Of a DNA stretch of 6,161 nt, positions 1-5,744 are shown piece by piece (the first letter of the stretch is position 1; each line of letters begins with the position of its first letter). The stretch spans positions 1 to 6,161 of the forward strand of contig JACCSE010000449.1 in assembly GCA_013813145.1 (NCBI GenBank). The letters are read 5' to 3'. The notes under the pieces were generated by a model that was not told the DNA's origin, made no database searches, and worked only from the letters and a program-made list of their open reading frames with translations. The DNA comes from Gemmatimonadales bacterium. GTDB lineage: Bacteria > Gemmatimonadota > Gemmatimonadetes > Gemmatimonadales > GWC2-71-9. A program made the translations under genes and the position numbers.

Positions 1-2
1 CC

Positions 3-212
3 GCCGGGTGGGCCGCGCCCTGGATGCCGTTTCGGAAGCTGGTCGTGGGAGTGGGCATGGTGCCGCGGGGGGAGGTCGGGTTGATCTTCGCCGATATCGG
101 CCGCCGCTCGGGCGTGCTGCCGGAAGAGGTCTTCGGCGCGGTGCTGCTGATGGTGATGGCGACTACCTTCGTGGCGCCGCCGGCGCTCAAAGCCCTCTTC
201 GCCCGGGAATGA
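3..212 (+). CDS. Cation/proton antiporter of CPA2/Kef type, C-terminal end (5' part outside window)
   Basis: This is the last 69 codons of a membrane antiporter whose start lies upstream of the window. The reading frame is open from base 3. The visible part has the conserved GMVPRGEVGLIFA stretch, typical of the penultimate helix region of Na+/H+ exchanger-family transporters. A spacer and the hydrophobic segment AVLLMVMATTFVAPPAL follow, which would be the last transmembrane helix with the usual TT..PP end. The family exchanges Na+ or K+ for protons across the inner membrane. No C-terminal RCK/TrkA-N regulatory domain follows, because the protein stops five residues after the helix, at FARE. 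Its TGA overlaps the ATG of the next gene (ATGA at 209-212), so the two are probably co-transcribed. The ion specificity cannot be told from this fragment. Confidence 0.8.
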   Translation, partial: AGWAAPWMPFRKLVVGVGMVPRGEVGLIFADIGRRSGVLPEEVFGAVLLMVMATTFVAPPALKALFARE

Positions 213-688
213 CCGACACCGCGGGGAAGGTGCGGAGCCGCGACGCGGCCGTCGCCTGGCGCCGGGCCCAGCCCGGGAGCCTCGTCTTCACCAACGGCGT
301 CTTCGACCTTCTCCATCCGGGTCACGTCGAGCTGCTGGAGGCGGCGCGCGCGGAGGGTGACCTCCTCGCGGTGGGCATCAACACCGATGCCTCGGCCCGA
401 CGCCTGGCCAAGGGCCCGGAGCGGCCGGTGGCCTCGGCGGATGCGCGCGCGCGGGTCCTCGCCGGTCTGGCGGCGGTAGACTGCGTGGTGCTCTTCGATG
501 AAGACACCCCGCTCGACCTGATCCGCGCGCTCGAGCCCGACGTGCTGGTCAAGGGCGCCGACTACCCGCGCGATCGCATCGTCGGCGCGGATCTGGTCGA
601 ATTCCGCGGCGGCCGGGTGGTCCGGGTGCCGCTCGTCGCCGGCTACTCTACTTCCGCCCTCGTGGAGCGTCTCCGTGCCCCGTCCTGA
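209..688 (+). CDS. rfaE2: D-glycero-beta-D-manno-heptose 1-phosphate adenylyltransferase
   Basis: This 159-aa cytidylyltransferase-fold enzyme uses ATP to convert D-glycero-beta-D-manno-heptose 1-phosphate to the ADP-heptose precursor of lipopolysaccharide inner core. Visible motifs are TNGVFDLLHPGH at residues 28-39, with the HxGH nucleotide-binding signature at 36-39; GINTD (56-60) followed by KGPERPV (68-74); LEPDVLVKGADY (108-119); and the C-terminal YSTS motif (146-149). The length matches the stand-alone adenylyltransferase; there is no fused sugar-kinase domain as in E. coli HldE, so the kinase must be encoded elsewhere. A longer in-frame start at base 8 exists, but the ATG at 209 is chosen because it forms the ATGA overlap with the antiporter stop and begins where family members begin. 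The 3' end overlaps rph by 14 bases. Confidence 0.93.
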   Translation: MTDTAGKVRSRDAAVAWRRAQPGSLVFTNGVFDLLHPGHVELLEAARAEGDLLAVGINTDASARRLAKGPERPVASADARARVLAGLAAVDCVVLFDEDTPLDLIRALEPDVLVKGADYPRDRIVGADLVEFRGGRVVRVPLVAGYSTSALVERLRAPS

Positions 689-1385
689 TGGCCGCACTCC
701 CCAGCAGCTTCGCCCGCTCGTGCTCGAGCGCCGCGCCAACCCTTACGCCGAAGGCTCCTGCCTGATTCGCATGGGCGGGACCCTGGTGCACTGCACCGCC
801 AGCGTGGAGACCGGCGTCCCACCCTTCAAGAAGGGAAGCGGCGAAGGCTGGGTCACCGCCGAATACGCCATGCTCCCCCGCGCCACCCTGGAGCGCACCC
901 GCCGGGAGCGCGACGGGCCGGGTGGCCGCACCCAGGAGATCCAGCGGCTCATCGGCCGCTCGCTCCGAGCCGCGATGGCGACGATGTCGTTCGGCGAGCA
1001 CACCATTCGCATCGATTGCGACGTGCTCCAGGCCGACGGCGGTACCCGCACCGCCAGCATCACCGGCGGCTGCGTGGCCCTGGCCGACGCCTGCACCTGG
1101 CTGGCGGCGCGGACCGGCGCCCCCTCGCCATTCGGCCAGCTCGTCGCCGCGGTGTCGGTCGGCGTGGTGGATGGAGAGGAGCGGCTCGATCTCGCCTACC
1201 TGGAGGATCGGGACGCTGGCGTGGACGCCAACGTCGTGATGCTGGAGCCCGCCCGGTTCGTGGAGGTGCAGGGTACCGGGGAGCACGGCACTTTCTCGCG
1301 GAGCCAGCTCGACGTCCTGCTGGATCTGGCGGGGCAGGGCATCACCGAGCTGTTCGCCGCCCAGCGCCAGGTGCTCGGCTGGTGA
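675..1385 (+). CDS. rph: Ribonuclease PH (phosphorolytic tRNA 3' processing)
   Basis: This 236-aa phosphate-dependent 3'-5' exoribonuclease trims the 3' tails of tRNA precursors in the cytoplasm and works as a hexamer. The length is close to the usual 238 or so. Family blocks seen in order are an N-terminal GRTPQQLRPL (6-15); TASVETGVPPF (41-51); GWVTAEYAMLPRAT (58-71); GGRTQEIQRLIGRSLR (83-98); and DCDVLQADGGTRTASITGG (114-132). The arginines in the last two blocks are those the family uses for phosphate and RNA binding. The C-terminal block VDANVVM...GTGEHGTFSR is also typical. The start is GTG at 675, preceded by GGAG at 664-667 with a 7-base spacer, all inside the end of rfaE2. The stop overlaps the rdgB start (GTGA), which fits translational coupling. 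Pairing with rdgB is a common bacterial arrangement. Confidence 0.96.
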   Translation: MPRPDGRTPQQLRPLVLERRANPYAEGSCLIRMGGTLVHCTASVETGVPPFKKGSGEGWVTAEYAMLPRATLERTRRERDGPGGRTQEIQRLIGRSLRAAMATMSFGEHTIRIDCDVLQADGGTRTASITGGCVALADACTWLAARTGAPSPFGQLVAAVSVGVVDGEERLDLAYLEDRDAGVDANVVMLEPARFVEVQGTGEHGTFSRSQLDVLLDLAGQGITELFAAQRQVLGW

Positions 1386-1999
1386 AGCTGCTGGCGGCTA
1401 CTCGGAGCGGCGGAAAGCAGCGCGAGATCCGGCGGGTGCTCGAGCCCGCCGGCGTCGAGGTGGTTTTTCCCGACGACCTCATGTTGTACCAGCAGGCTGC
1501 GGAGGAGCTGCTGGAAACGGGCGACACCTTCGAGGCCAATGCCAGGCACAAGGCCGAGCACTTCGCCCGCCGGAGCGGCCTCGCCACGGTGGCCGACGAC
1601 TCCGGTCTCGAGGTCTTCTCCCTGGGCGGCGCCCCTGGAGTGCGCTCCCGCCGCTGGGCGGGCGCTTCAGGGGCCCCGGCCGCGGTGGACGCCGCGAACA
1701 ACGGCGAGCTGCTGCGCCGCCTCACGGGCGCGGCGGAGCCGCGCCGGCGCGCCCGCTACCGGTGCGTGCTGGTGCTGGTCCGCGCTCCCGGCGCGGTCCC
1801 GGAAGTGTTCGAGGGCGCCTGCGCTGGCCGGATTTTGGAAGCGCCGGAGGGGTCCGGCGGATTCGGTTACGACCCGCTCTTCTGGAGCGACGATCTCGGC
1901 AAGTCGTTCGGGGAGGCAAGCGCGGAGGAGAAGGATCGCGTGAGCCACCGGGGCCGCGCGCTCCGCGCGCTGGCCGCGGCACTCGGTTCAGAGTCATAG
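1382..1999 (+). CDS. rdgB: dITP/XTP pyrophosphatase (RdgB/HAM1 family)
   Basis: This 205-aa house-cleaning nucleotide pyrophosphatase hydrolyses dITP, ITP and XTP to the monophosphates, keeping deaminated purines out of DNA and RNA. The N-terminal nucleotide-binding stretch ATRSGGKQREI (6-16) replaces the commoner SxNxxKxxE form. Next come GDTFEANARHKAE (47-59), with the conserved E/N/K residues, and the metal and base-binding block VADDSGLEV (70-78) followed by GGAPGVRSRRWAG (82-94). The C-terminal block is GFGYDPLF (160-167) and EKDRVSHRGRAL (183-194). All catalytic blocks are present. The GTG at 1382 is chosen although the frame is open much further upstream, because it overlaps the rph TGA by four bases and puts the glycine-rich motif at the expected N-terminal position. 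Only a weak purine-rich stretch precedes it, so coupling to rph is likely. Confidence 0.96.
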   Translation: MKLLAATRSGGKQREIRRVLEPAGVEVVFPDDLMLYQQAAEELLETGDTFEANARHKAEHFARRSGLATVADDSGLEVFSLGGAPGVRSRRWAGASGAPAAVDAANNGELLRRLTGAAEPRRRARYRCVLVLVRAPGAVPEVFEGACAGRILEAPEGSGGFGYDPLFWSDDLGKSFGEASAEEKDRVSHRGRALRALAAALGSES

Positions 2000-2028
2000 C
2001 TTGTGACTGGGCGTATCGCTCCACGCCT

Positions 2029-2109
2029 GTCATCCGAGCGGAGCGAGGGATCTTGCCTGCCTTGCTCGAGCCATTCCCGGGCAAGATCCCTCACCTCGTC
2101 AGGGATGAC
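2029..2109 (+). repeat. REP-like imperfect palindrome (GTCATCC...GGGATGAC)
   Basis: An 81-base inverted repeat begins 30 bases after the rdgB stop. Outer arms are GTCATCC (2029-2035) and GGATGAC (2103-2109). An inner perfect 13-bp stem is formed by 2045-2057 and 2080-2092 around a 22-base loop. The motif GTCATCC-GAGCG-AGCG-AGGGATCTTGC is a style of intergenic repeat known from several GC-rich soil phyla. It could act as a transcript-end hairpin for the rfaE2-rph-rdgB block or be a non-autonomous mobile repeat. No U-tract follows, so a classical terminator role is not shown. The last ten bases of the window resemble the start of another copy. Confidence 0.7.
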
Positions 2110-2135
2110 AACAACAGCCAGGAGAGTCCCCGACC

Positions 2136-2420
2136 ATGAAGCGTGAGAGCGGCGCACGTGAGCGCCCGCGAGAGGCCCGTCTCCGGGCCGCATCGGCGCA
2201 TCTCTACCAGGGCATTACACCGGAGGTCTGGATACAGGCCGCCACGATGTCCGACATCGTCTGGTCGCGCCGGCTCCTCCAGGCGGAGGGATCGGCCACC
2301 TTGGCCGACCGGGTACTCGATCCGGCCCATTTCGAGTTCAGGTACGGTGGCCTCGAGCCGGTAGAACCTCCACCAACCCGCCGCCGCACCACCGACCGGC
2401 TCCGGCCGTCGGGCGACTAA
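2136..2420 (+). CDS. Small uncharacterised protein
   Basis: I do not recognise this 94-aa protein. It begins with a basic, arginine-rich segment (residues 2-18). The centre reads SAHLYQGITPEVWIQAATM, then SDIVWSRRLLQ, then HFEFRYGGLEP. The tail (about 78-94) is proline- and arginine-rich. No signal peptide or membrane segment is visible. Support for a real gene comes from AGGAGA at 2120-2125, 10 bases before the ATG; from G/C-biased third codon positions like the upstream genes; and from the TAA stop lying directly against an 11-bp inverted repeat. It may be read through from rdgB across the REP-like palindrome or have its own promoter; none is evident. The function is unknown. Confidence 0.6.
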   Translation: MKRESGARERPREARLRAASAHLYQGITPEVWIQAATMSDIVWSRRLLQAEGSATLADRVLDPAHFEFRYGGLEPVEPPPTRRRTTDRLRPSGD

Positions 2421-2461
2421 CGTTGAGTGCCTTCGGGGTGAACAGCCGCAGGCACTCAACG
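2421..2461. terminator. Strong inverted repeat between convergent genes, probable bidirectional terminator
   Basis: The perfect 11-bp arms CGTTGAGTGCC (2421-2431) and GGCACTCAACG (2451-2461) flank a 19-base loop. The repeat starts at the base after the stop of the small + gene and lies 24 bases beyond the stop of the - strand lipoprotein gene. This position suits a shared transcript end. No T-run follows on either strand, so intrinsic termination by the standard mechanism is uncertain; it may instead protect transcript 3' ends. Confidence 0.55.
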
Positions 2462-2485
2462 GATCAGACTGCACCTCACATCACC

Positions 2486-3496
2486 TCATGCAGCTGGGTC
2501 GGCGTCAGCCGCCCGTGCGGTAGTCGCGGAGGTCGAATCATCCCTCACGCAGGAGGTCCCGCCGCGAGTAGCAGCGACAGCGGCGACCGAGTCCAGTGCG
2601 GCGCGGACTTCCGGACGGCTCTCGAAGTCCGGCTCGTACCGCCAGCTCAGGAGCGCGCAGGAGTAGGGCGCTTGGGCGAGCGTCGTCCCTACGTTCAGCA
2701 CTTCTGCCGCGGACATCTGCCACCACTCAGGGTGCTCGGAGGTGCCGCGAATACCGCTCGAACCATCGCCACCATCCAGGTAGTTCATTCCGAAGATCAG
2801 CCCGAGCCCCAACTGCTTCGCCTGGGCGACGTTCTCGTCGCGGAACTGCTCAGCAGTGAGCTCGGTTCCCGCGCCGTGGTGCGGCCCGGCCCATTGGGCC
2901 CACGCGATGTCCAGACTCTGATAAGTCGTAGCGCCGGCCTGAAGCCATCCCGGGGTCGCCCGCACGACCGTGGGCAGTGTCGGCCAGATCGACTTCGAAT
3001 ACCGCGCCATCTCCTCGATGTCGGCTCGGCTCACCCGCTCTCCGCCCCAGGTCTTGAGTGCACCGGGTTCATCCATCAGGTAGTGGGCCAGGACGAGTCC
3101 CTCCGTGACATACGGTGAGAAGTCCACGTCTCGGTACGAGTCGATCCGCGACCTCCACAGCTCGAGGTTGAAGGTTCCATCGGCGTTCCTGTAGTGCTTG
3201 CCCCCGCCCGCGAGGTTCAGCGCCAACCGAAGTTTCCCCGCCTGAGCTGCTTTGAGGACCGATCCTACCGTGGACCGGGAGACCTGCAGGATTGCGCCGG
3301 TATGGGGCGAGCGAAATTGCTCTGGTCGGAGACCGAACGCCCCGAACGGAATGCCCTGCCCGATCCCTGCGTACAGCGAATCGGCTCCGTGTGGTCCCGC
3401 GTCGGGAAACTCGTTTTCCTGACTCTCAAAGGGGCTACATCCCGTCAGCAGGACTGACGCGAGCACTGACGAGGCGGCGCGAGAGCAGAACGACAT
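2486..3496 (-). CDS. Uncharacterised lipoprotein, possible TIM-barrel/glycosidase-like domain
   Basis: This 336-aa exported protein has a lipoprotein signal peptide: a short basic start, a hydrophobic stretch (11-17) and the lipobox LTGC with Cys at residue 20, so the mature protein should be membrane-anchored. I do not recognise the family. The body alternates strand-like and helix-like segments: GAILQVSR (67-74), LRLALNLAGGG (89-99), LVLAHYLMDEP (134-144), then VVRATPGWLQ and LGLGLIFGMNYLDGGDG. An acidic DEP at the end of a hydrophobic strand, and aromatic-rich loops, resemble sugar-processing (beta/alpha)8 barrels, but this is only an inference. The C-terminus (about 315-336) is low-complexity Ser/Thr/Ala. 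The ATG start fits the signal peptide; no clear ribosome-binding site precedes it. It is transcribed away from the tRNA gene and converges on the small + ORF. Confidence 0.82.
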   Translation of the reverse strand: MSFCSRAASSVLASVLLTGCSPFESQENEFPDAGPHGADSLYAGIGQGIPFGAFGLRPEQFRSPHTGAILQVSRSTVGSVLKAAQAGKLRLALNLAGGGKHYRNADGTFNLELWRSRIDSYRDVDFSPYVTEGLVLAHYLMDEPGALKTWGGERVSRADIEEMARYSKSIWPTLPTVVRATPGWLQAGATTYQSLDIAWAQWAGPHHGAGTELTAEQFRDENVAQAKQLGLGLIFGMNYLDGGDGSSGIRGTSEHPEWWQMSAAEVLNVGTTLAQAPYSCALLSWRYEPDFESRPEVRAALDSVAAVAATRGGTSCVRDDSTSATTARAADADPAA

Positions 3497-3620
3497 TCGG
3501 TCTGTGGGTTAGGGGCAGAATCGAAGGACTGACGGCAATCTAAGCCGGTTCGTTACGGGGAGCGGCGCCTACCCATCCCGAAATTGCAAGGCGCTTCCAG
3601 CAGGGTTGCAAACCGCCTAA

Positions 3621-3639
3621 GTTGTTCTCCCAGAACAAC
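3621..3639. promoter_or_regulatory. Perfect 8-bp hairpin/palindrome abutting the tRNA-Pro gene
   Basis: GTTGTTCT (3621-3628), CCC, AGAACAAC (3632-3639) is a perfect inverted repeat with a 3-base centre. Its last base is the first base of the tRNA acceptor stem. It could be a leader hairpin in the tRNA precursor near the RNase P cut, an operator, or the terminator-like end of a transcript coming from the left. There is no T-tract after it. Weak promoter-like hexamers (TTCCAG at 3595, TAAGTT at 3618) lie around it but are not convincing. Confidence 0.5.
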
Positions 3640-3712
3640 GGGGTGTGGCGCAGTCCGGTAGCGCGCCTGCTTTGGGAGCAGGAGGTCCCGGGTTCGAATC
3701 CCGGCGCCCCGA
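3639..3712 (+). tRNA. tRNA-Pro(UGG)
   Basis: A complete 74-base cloverleaf reads proline CCA codons, and CCG by wobble. The acceptor stem pairs 3639-3645 (CGGGGTG) with 3705-3711 (CGCCCCG), including one T-G pair. The D stem is GCGC at 3648-3651 and 3661-3664. The anticodon stem is CCTGC/GCAGG (3666-3670/3678-3682) around the loop TTTGGGA, with anticodon TGG at 3673-3675. The variable loop is AGGTC. The T stem CCGGG/CCCGG holds the loop TTCGAAT. The discriminator base is A3712. CCA is not encoded, because CTA follows, so it must be added by nucleotidyltransferase. Bases 3666-3712 recur exactly at 6090-6136, marking this gene as an integration target that was rebuilt intact on insertion. Confidence 0.97.
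3666..3712 (+). repeat. Left direct repeat (attL-like) inside tRNA-Pro
   Basis: This is the first copy of the 47-base perfect direct repeat. It runs from the first base of the anticodon stem through the T arm and acceptor 3' strand to the discriminator A. Identity with the right copy stops exactly at both ends (G3665 versus C6089; C3713 versus T6137). Confidence 0.85.
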
Positions 3713-3768
3713 CTATGTGCAGAGACTCGTGGCTCTTTCCCACGGTGACACTTGGCGGAAACTAGGGC

Positions 3769-4235
3769 ATGAAGGTATACATCGCGATACTGTTGCTGGC
3801 CATCACGGCTGCCTCACGCGGCCAGGCACAGAAGAAACCTGCCTTTGACTTCCAGGGTCATCGGATGGGAGATCCGCGGTGGCCTGAGATCGAGCTCGAT
3901 GCTTGCACCGCAGTACCAACGGGAGACAACCGACCAGACCTGCTTCGACGAGAGCCGGCACATCGCTGGGAACAAGGTGACGGTCGCTACGAGTTTCTCA
4001 ACGGGACACTGGCCTCCATGCTTCTCACCTAAGATCCCCACGCGTTCGCCGATATCCTAGCAGCCTTCACCGCGAAGTACGGTACGCCTCACCACGTTCA
4101 GGACGAGCCCTTAGAAACCCGAGCCGGCCTGCGGTCCCCCCCATTGGCTCAACGTTTTTTCCCGGCCAAGATGTCGCGGTCAGTCAAATGAACGTCGGGG
4201 TGACGACTGACCGCACCACATTGAGCTTTCTTCAC
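3769..4235 (+). pseudogene. Broken gene for a small exported protein
   Basis: The gene starts well: GGCGGA at 3754-3759, a 9-base spacer, ATG, and a signal peptide MKVYIAILLLAITAASRGQAQ followed by FDFQGHRMGDP. The frame reaches YEFLNGTLASMLLT and then a TAA at 4030-4032. The same frame continues beyond that stop with convincing protein, DPHAFADILAAFTAKYG (from 4033), so a sense codon such as TAC probably became TAA. Between about 3929 and 3988 the more protein-like reading is one base over (TDQTCFDESRHIAGNKVTVA), which suggests two compensating indels. Around the seven-C run at 4136-4142 the coding sense moves to a third frame (TFFPGQDVAVSQMNVG, then TTDRTTLSFLH, ending at 4235). That frame stays open to 4364. 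The family is not identified. If expressed as it stands, an 87-aa peptide (3769-4032) results. Confidence 0.7.
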
Positions 4236-4330
4236 CCAACAGCGCCGAGCCCCCTTCGCTGGCCGCATCCGGCTACAGTGCAGGCCGCCAACGGAGCGTC
4301 AATGCTGCTGTGGATGAAGCCCTCCTGGCG

Positions 4331-4807
4331 CTATTGCGTGCGTGTACCCTCAGACTTCCGTTGAGATACAGAGTCGCCGCCCTTCGTTGCGTATCGCGCT
4401 TCCATGGTGCCAACCAACTTGCCATCCCGGAGCCGACTGACGGTGCGCGTGCGCACTTGAAGACCCTTGCGTATAAAGCTCTCGAAAGGACCAGCCTCGG
4501 TGACGATGCTGTCGCCCGCTACTGCTATGACTCGGACCGGAATGGGTTTCCGGTTTGGGGCGATCATGGTCCAACCGGAGGTGTCCGCGGTGGCGACCAT
4601 CTCGGTCTCCACCGGGGTGCCCCCTCCCTCATCCGTCGAGAGAAGCTTCCACCTACCGGCGACGTCGGCCAGCGAAATCGTTGCCGATGCCGGCTGCTCT
4701 GCGGGGGCCCGGTCCTCCATAGGAGCTTGTTCGTCGGCAGCCCGCTCCGAAGGTCGGCCACAACTGACAAGAACGGCCGTGCAGCAGAAGAACGCGAAGC
4801 GTTGCAT
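4331..4807 (-). CDS. Small uncharacterised lipoprotein
   Basis: This 158-aa exported protein has a lipoprotein signal: MQRFAFFCCTAVLVSC, with lipobox LVSC and Cys16. A charged Glu/Ala/Pro linker (about 17-41) follows, then a compact domain beginning ISLADVAGRWKL. The domain carries SGWTMIAPNRKPIPVRV, AGDSIVTEAGPF, RTVSRLRDGKLVGTM and a terminal RKSEGTRTQ. Alternating short polar and hydrophobic strands suggest a small beta-barrel (calycin-like) fold; this is inference from the pattern and no function is known. The ATG at 4805-4807 is preferred to the GTG six bases further upstream, because GGAGG (minus strand, 4817-4813) lies five bases before the ATG and overlaps the GTG. It is intact, lies inside the tRNA-bounded element, and converges on the broken exported-protein gene. 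Confidence 0.82.
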   Translation of the reverse strand: MQRFAFFCCTAVLVSCGRPSERAADEQAPMEDRAPAEQPASATISLADVAGRWKLLSTDEGGGTPVETEMVATADTSGWTMIAPNRKPIPVRVIAVAGDSIVTEAGPFESFIRKGLQVRTRTVSRLRDGKLVGTMEARYATKGGDSVSQRKSEGTRTQ

Positions 4808-4917
4808 ATCCACCTCCAGGCTAGTTACGACGCGATTTTTTTTGATGGGAATGGGTGGCCCAACATAGGCTGCAAGCTCGGCAGGGGCAAATCGGACCTC
4901 GCTCGACGGAGATTCCC

Positions 4918-5040
4918 GAGGGGGGGTTGGCCAAGCGGAAGGGCGATCCGTACTCGCCGGAGACGACCTGGTTGAAGATCAAGAATCCCGCCTATACCCG
5001 ACGGCCGGGGCGGTGGCAGCGGTTCCAGAAGCGGCCGTAG
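4918..5040 (+). pseudogene. C-terminal remnant of an ATP-dependent DNA ligase gene
   Basis: The last 40 codons of a ligase-like reading frame survive. EGGLAKRKGDPY corresponds to the EG(L/I)VAKR segment of LigD-type and related ATP-dependent ligases. TTWLKIKNPAY, about ten residues later, contains the W-x-K-x-K-N core of ligase nucleotidyltransferase motif V, and GRWQRFQKRP then ends the protein at TAG. No adenylation motif I (KxDG) or oligonucleotide-binding domain is seen, and no start or ribosome-binding site belongs to it. The frame is open upstream to about 4849 without clear ligase sequence, and a seven-G run (4920-4926) lies at the boundary. It is best read as a 5'-truncated relic, left by deletion or recombination inside the element. 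The sense-strand frame also runs antiparallel to the neighbouring lipoprotein gene. Confidence 0.62.
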
Positions 5041-5339
5041 CGACACTCCTCTCTTTCCTTTTGGTACCGCCGTCGACTTGCTGCCTCCTAGCGCAAACTC
5101 GTACTCACCTGTACTCTTACTCCCGACCCCGAATCAGCCCCAGTTCATCACGAGCGATTTTCCTCCCGGGAGAACCGCGTGTGCGCTCGCACCTTGCCAA
5201 TTGCGGGCTGCTGCCGTGCGCTAGTTCCGAAACAGCCACGGTTTATGAATTGAGGCCGCGCGGCATCAGCGTGCCCAGGGCCAGGCGCTTATGAAGTGTG
5301 GCTTCATCGGAGACCCCCTTCACTCTTTCCCGAGGTTCT
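5041..5339. other. Gene-free spacer upstream of the secreted-protein gene
   Basis: I see no convincing gene in these 299 bases; the frames here have no start with a ribosome-binding site and no recognisable protein. The only structure noted is a short perfect hairpin, ATGAAG-TGTGG-CTTCAT (5291-5307), 32 bases before the downstream ATG, with a TTATGAAT AT-rich patch at 5243-5250 that might belong to a promoter. Neither is strong. Confidence 0.4.
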
Positions 5340-5744
5340 ATGTCGCGCCACCTGATACTTCCAGCACTCCTGCTGTCCCTTCTTTCCACGATCGGGGCAG
5401 CGCAGACCTATGTCACCACCACCGAGCATCGTGTGCCGTTCGAACGGGTTGATAGCCTGAGGAAGTTGCTGAAGGAAGATCTGCCCGTTGTGGCCGAAGC
5501 CAGGCGCCGCGGTGGCATACTGGACAATGTATGGCTGCTCCACCGCTGGGCAGGGGAGTATAGCGTAGTCAATGTTACGACATGGAAATCGTGGGCTGCC
5601 ATCGAGGATACCACGTTGGGACTCGCTGCCGCCCGACGGAAGGTGATCCCGGATTCCCTCGCGCGTCGGAAATACAATGATCGACTGGACTGGGTTTTCG
5701 AAGGTGTGCCGCATACCGACAACATCTATGTAAAGGTAGAGTGA
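5340..5744 (+). CDS. Small secreted protein, possible ferredoxin-like (ABM-type) fold
   Basis: This 134-aa protein has a Sec signal peptide, MSRHLILPALLLSLLSTIGA followed by AQ, with probable cleavage after the AAQ region, so the mature product of about 110 residues would be periplasmic or secreted. The mature part reads YVTTTEHRVPFERVDSLRKL, then LPVVAEARRRGGILDNVWLL, HRWAGEYSVVNVTTWKSW and IYVKVE at the end. The strand-helix-strand-strand order with a WKSW segment resembles dimeric alpha/beta-barrel proteins of the antibiotic-biosynthesis-monooxygenase type, but this is an inference and no catalytic residue is claimed. An upstream in-frame GTG at 5298 would add 14 residues before the signal peptide. 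The ATG at 5340 is preferred because it starts the signal peptide directly and follows GAGG (5332-5335). It is intact and lies in the tRNA-bounded element. Confidence 0.78.
   Translation: MSRHLILPALLLSLLSTIGAAQTYVTTTEHRVPFERVDSLRKLLKEDLPVVAEARRRGGILDNVWLLHRWAGEYSVVNVTTWKSWAAIEDTTLGLAAARRKVIPDSLARRKYNDRLDWVFEGVPHTDNIYVKVE

Noticed and set aside
8..208. N-terminal extension of rfaE2 back to base 8
   Set aside because: It overlaps the conserved antiporter end in another frame and its translation is compositionally shadow-like; the family starts near 209.
648..1286. - strand frame of 212 codons across rph
   Set aside because: It is antisense to a gene with every RNase PH block intact.
1016..1381. 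N-terminal extension of rdgB inside rph
   Set aside because: It is an out-of-frame shadow of rph, rich in Arg/Gly; the nucleotide-binding motif places the start at 1382.
2423..3118. + strand frame of 231 codons
   Set aside because: It is antisense to the lipoprotein gene 2486-3496, has no ribosome-binding site and begins inside the terminator-like repeat.
4310..4975. Long + strand frame of 221 codons
   Set aside because: It lies antisense to the lipoprotein gene 4331-4807, which has a lipobox, a GGAGG site and sensible protein; the + frame reads as shadow sequence.
5230..5310. Integron attC site or gene-cassette boundary upstream of the secreted-protein gene
   Set aside because: Small exported cargo suggested cassettes, but no paired GTTRRRY/RYYYAAC ends are present around the short hairpin at 5291-5307.
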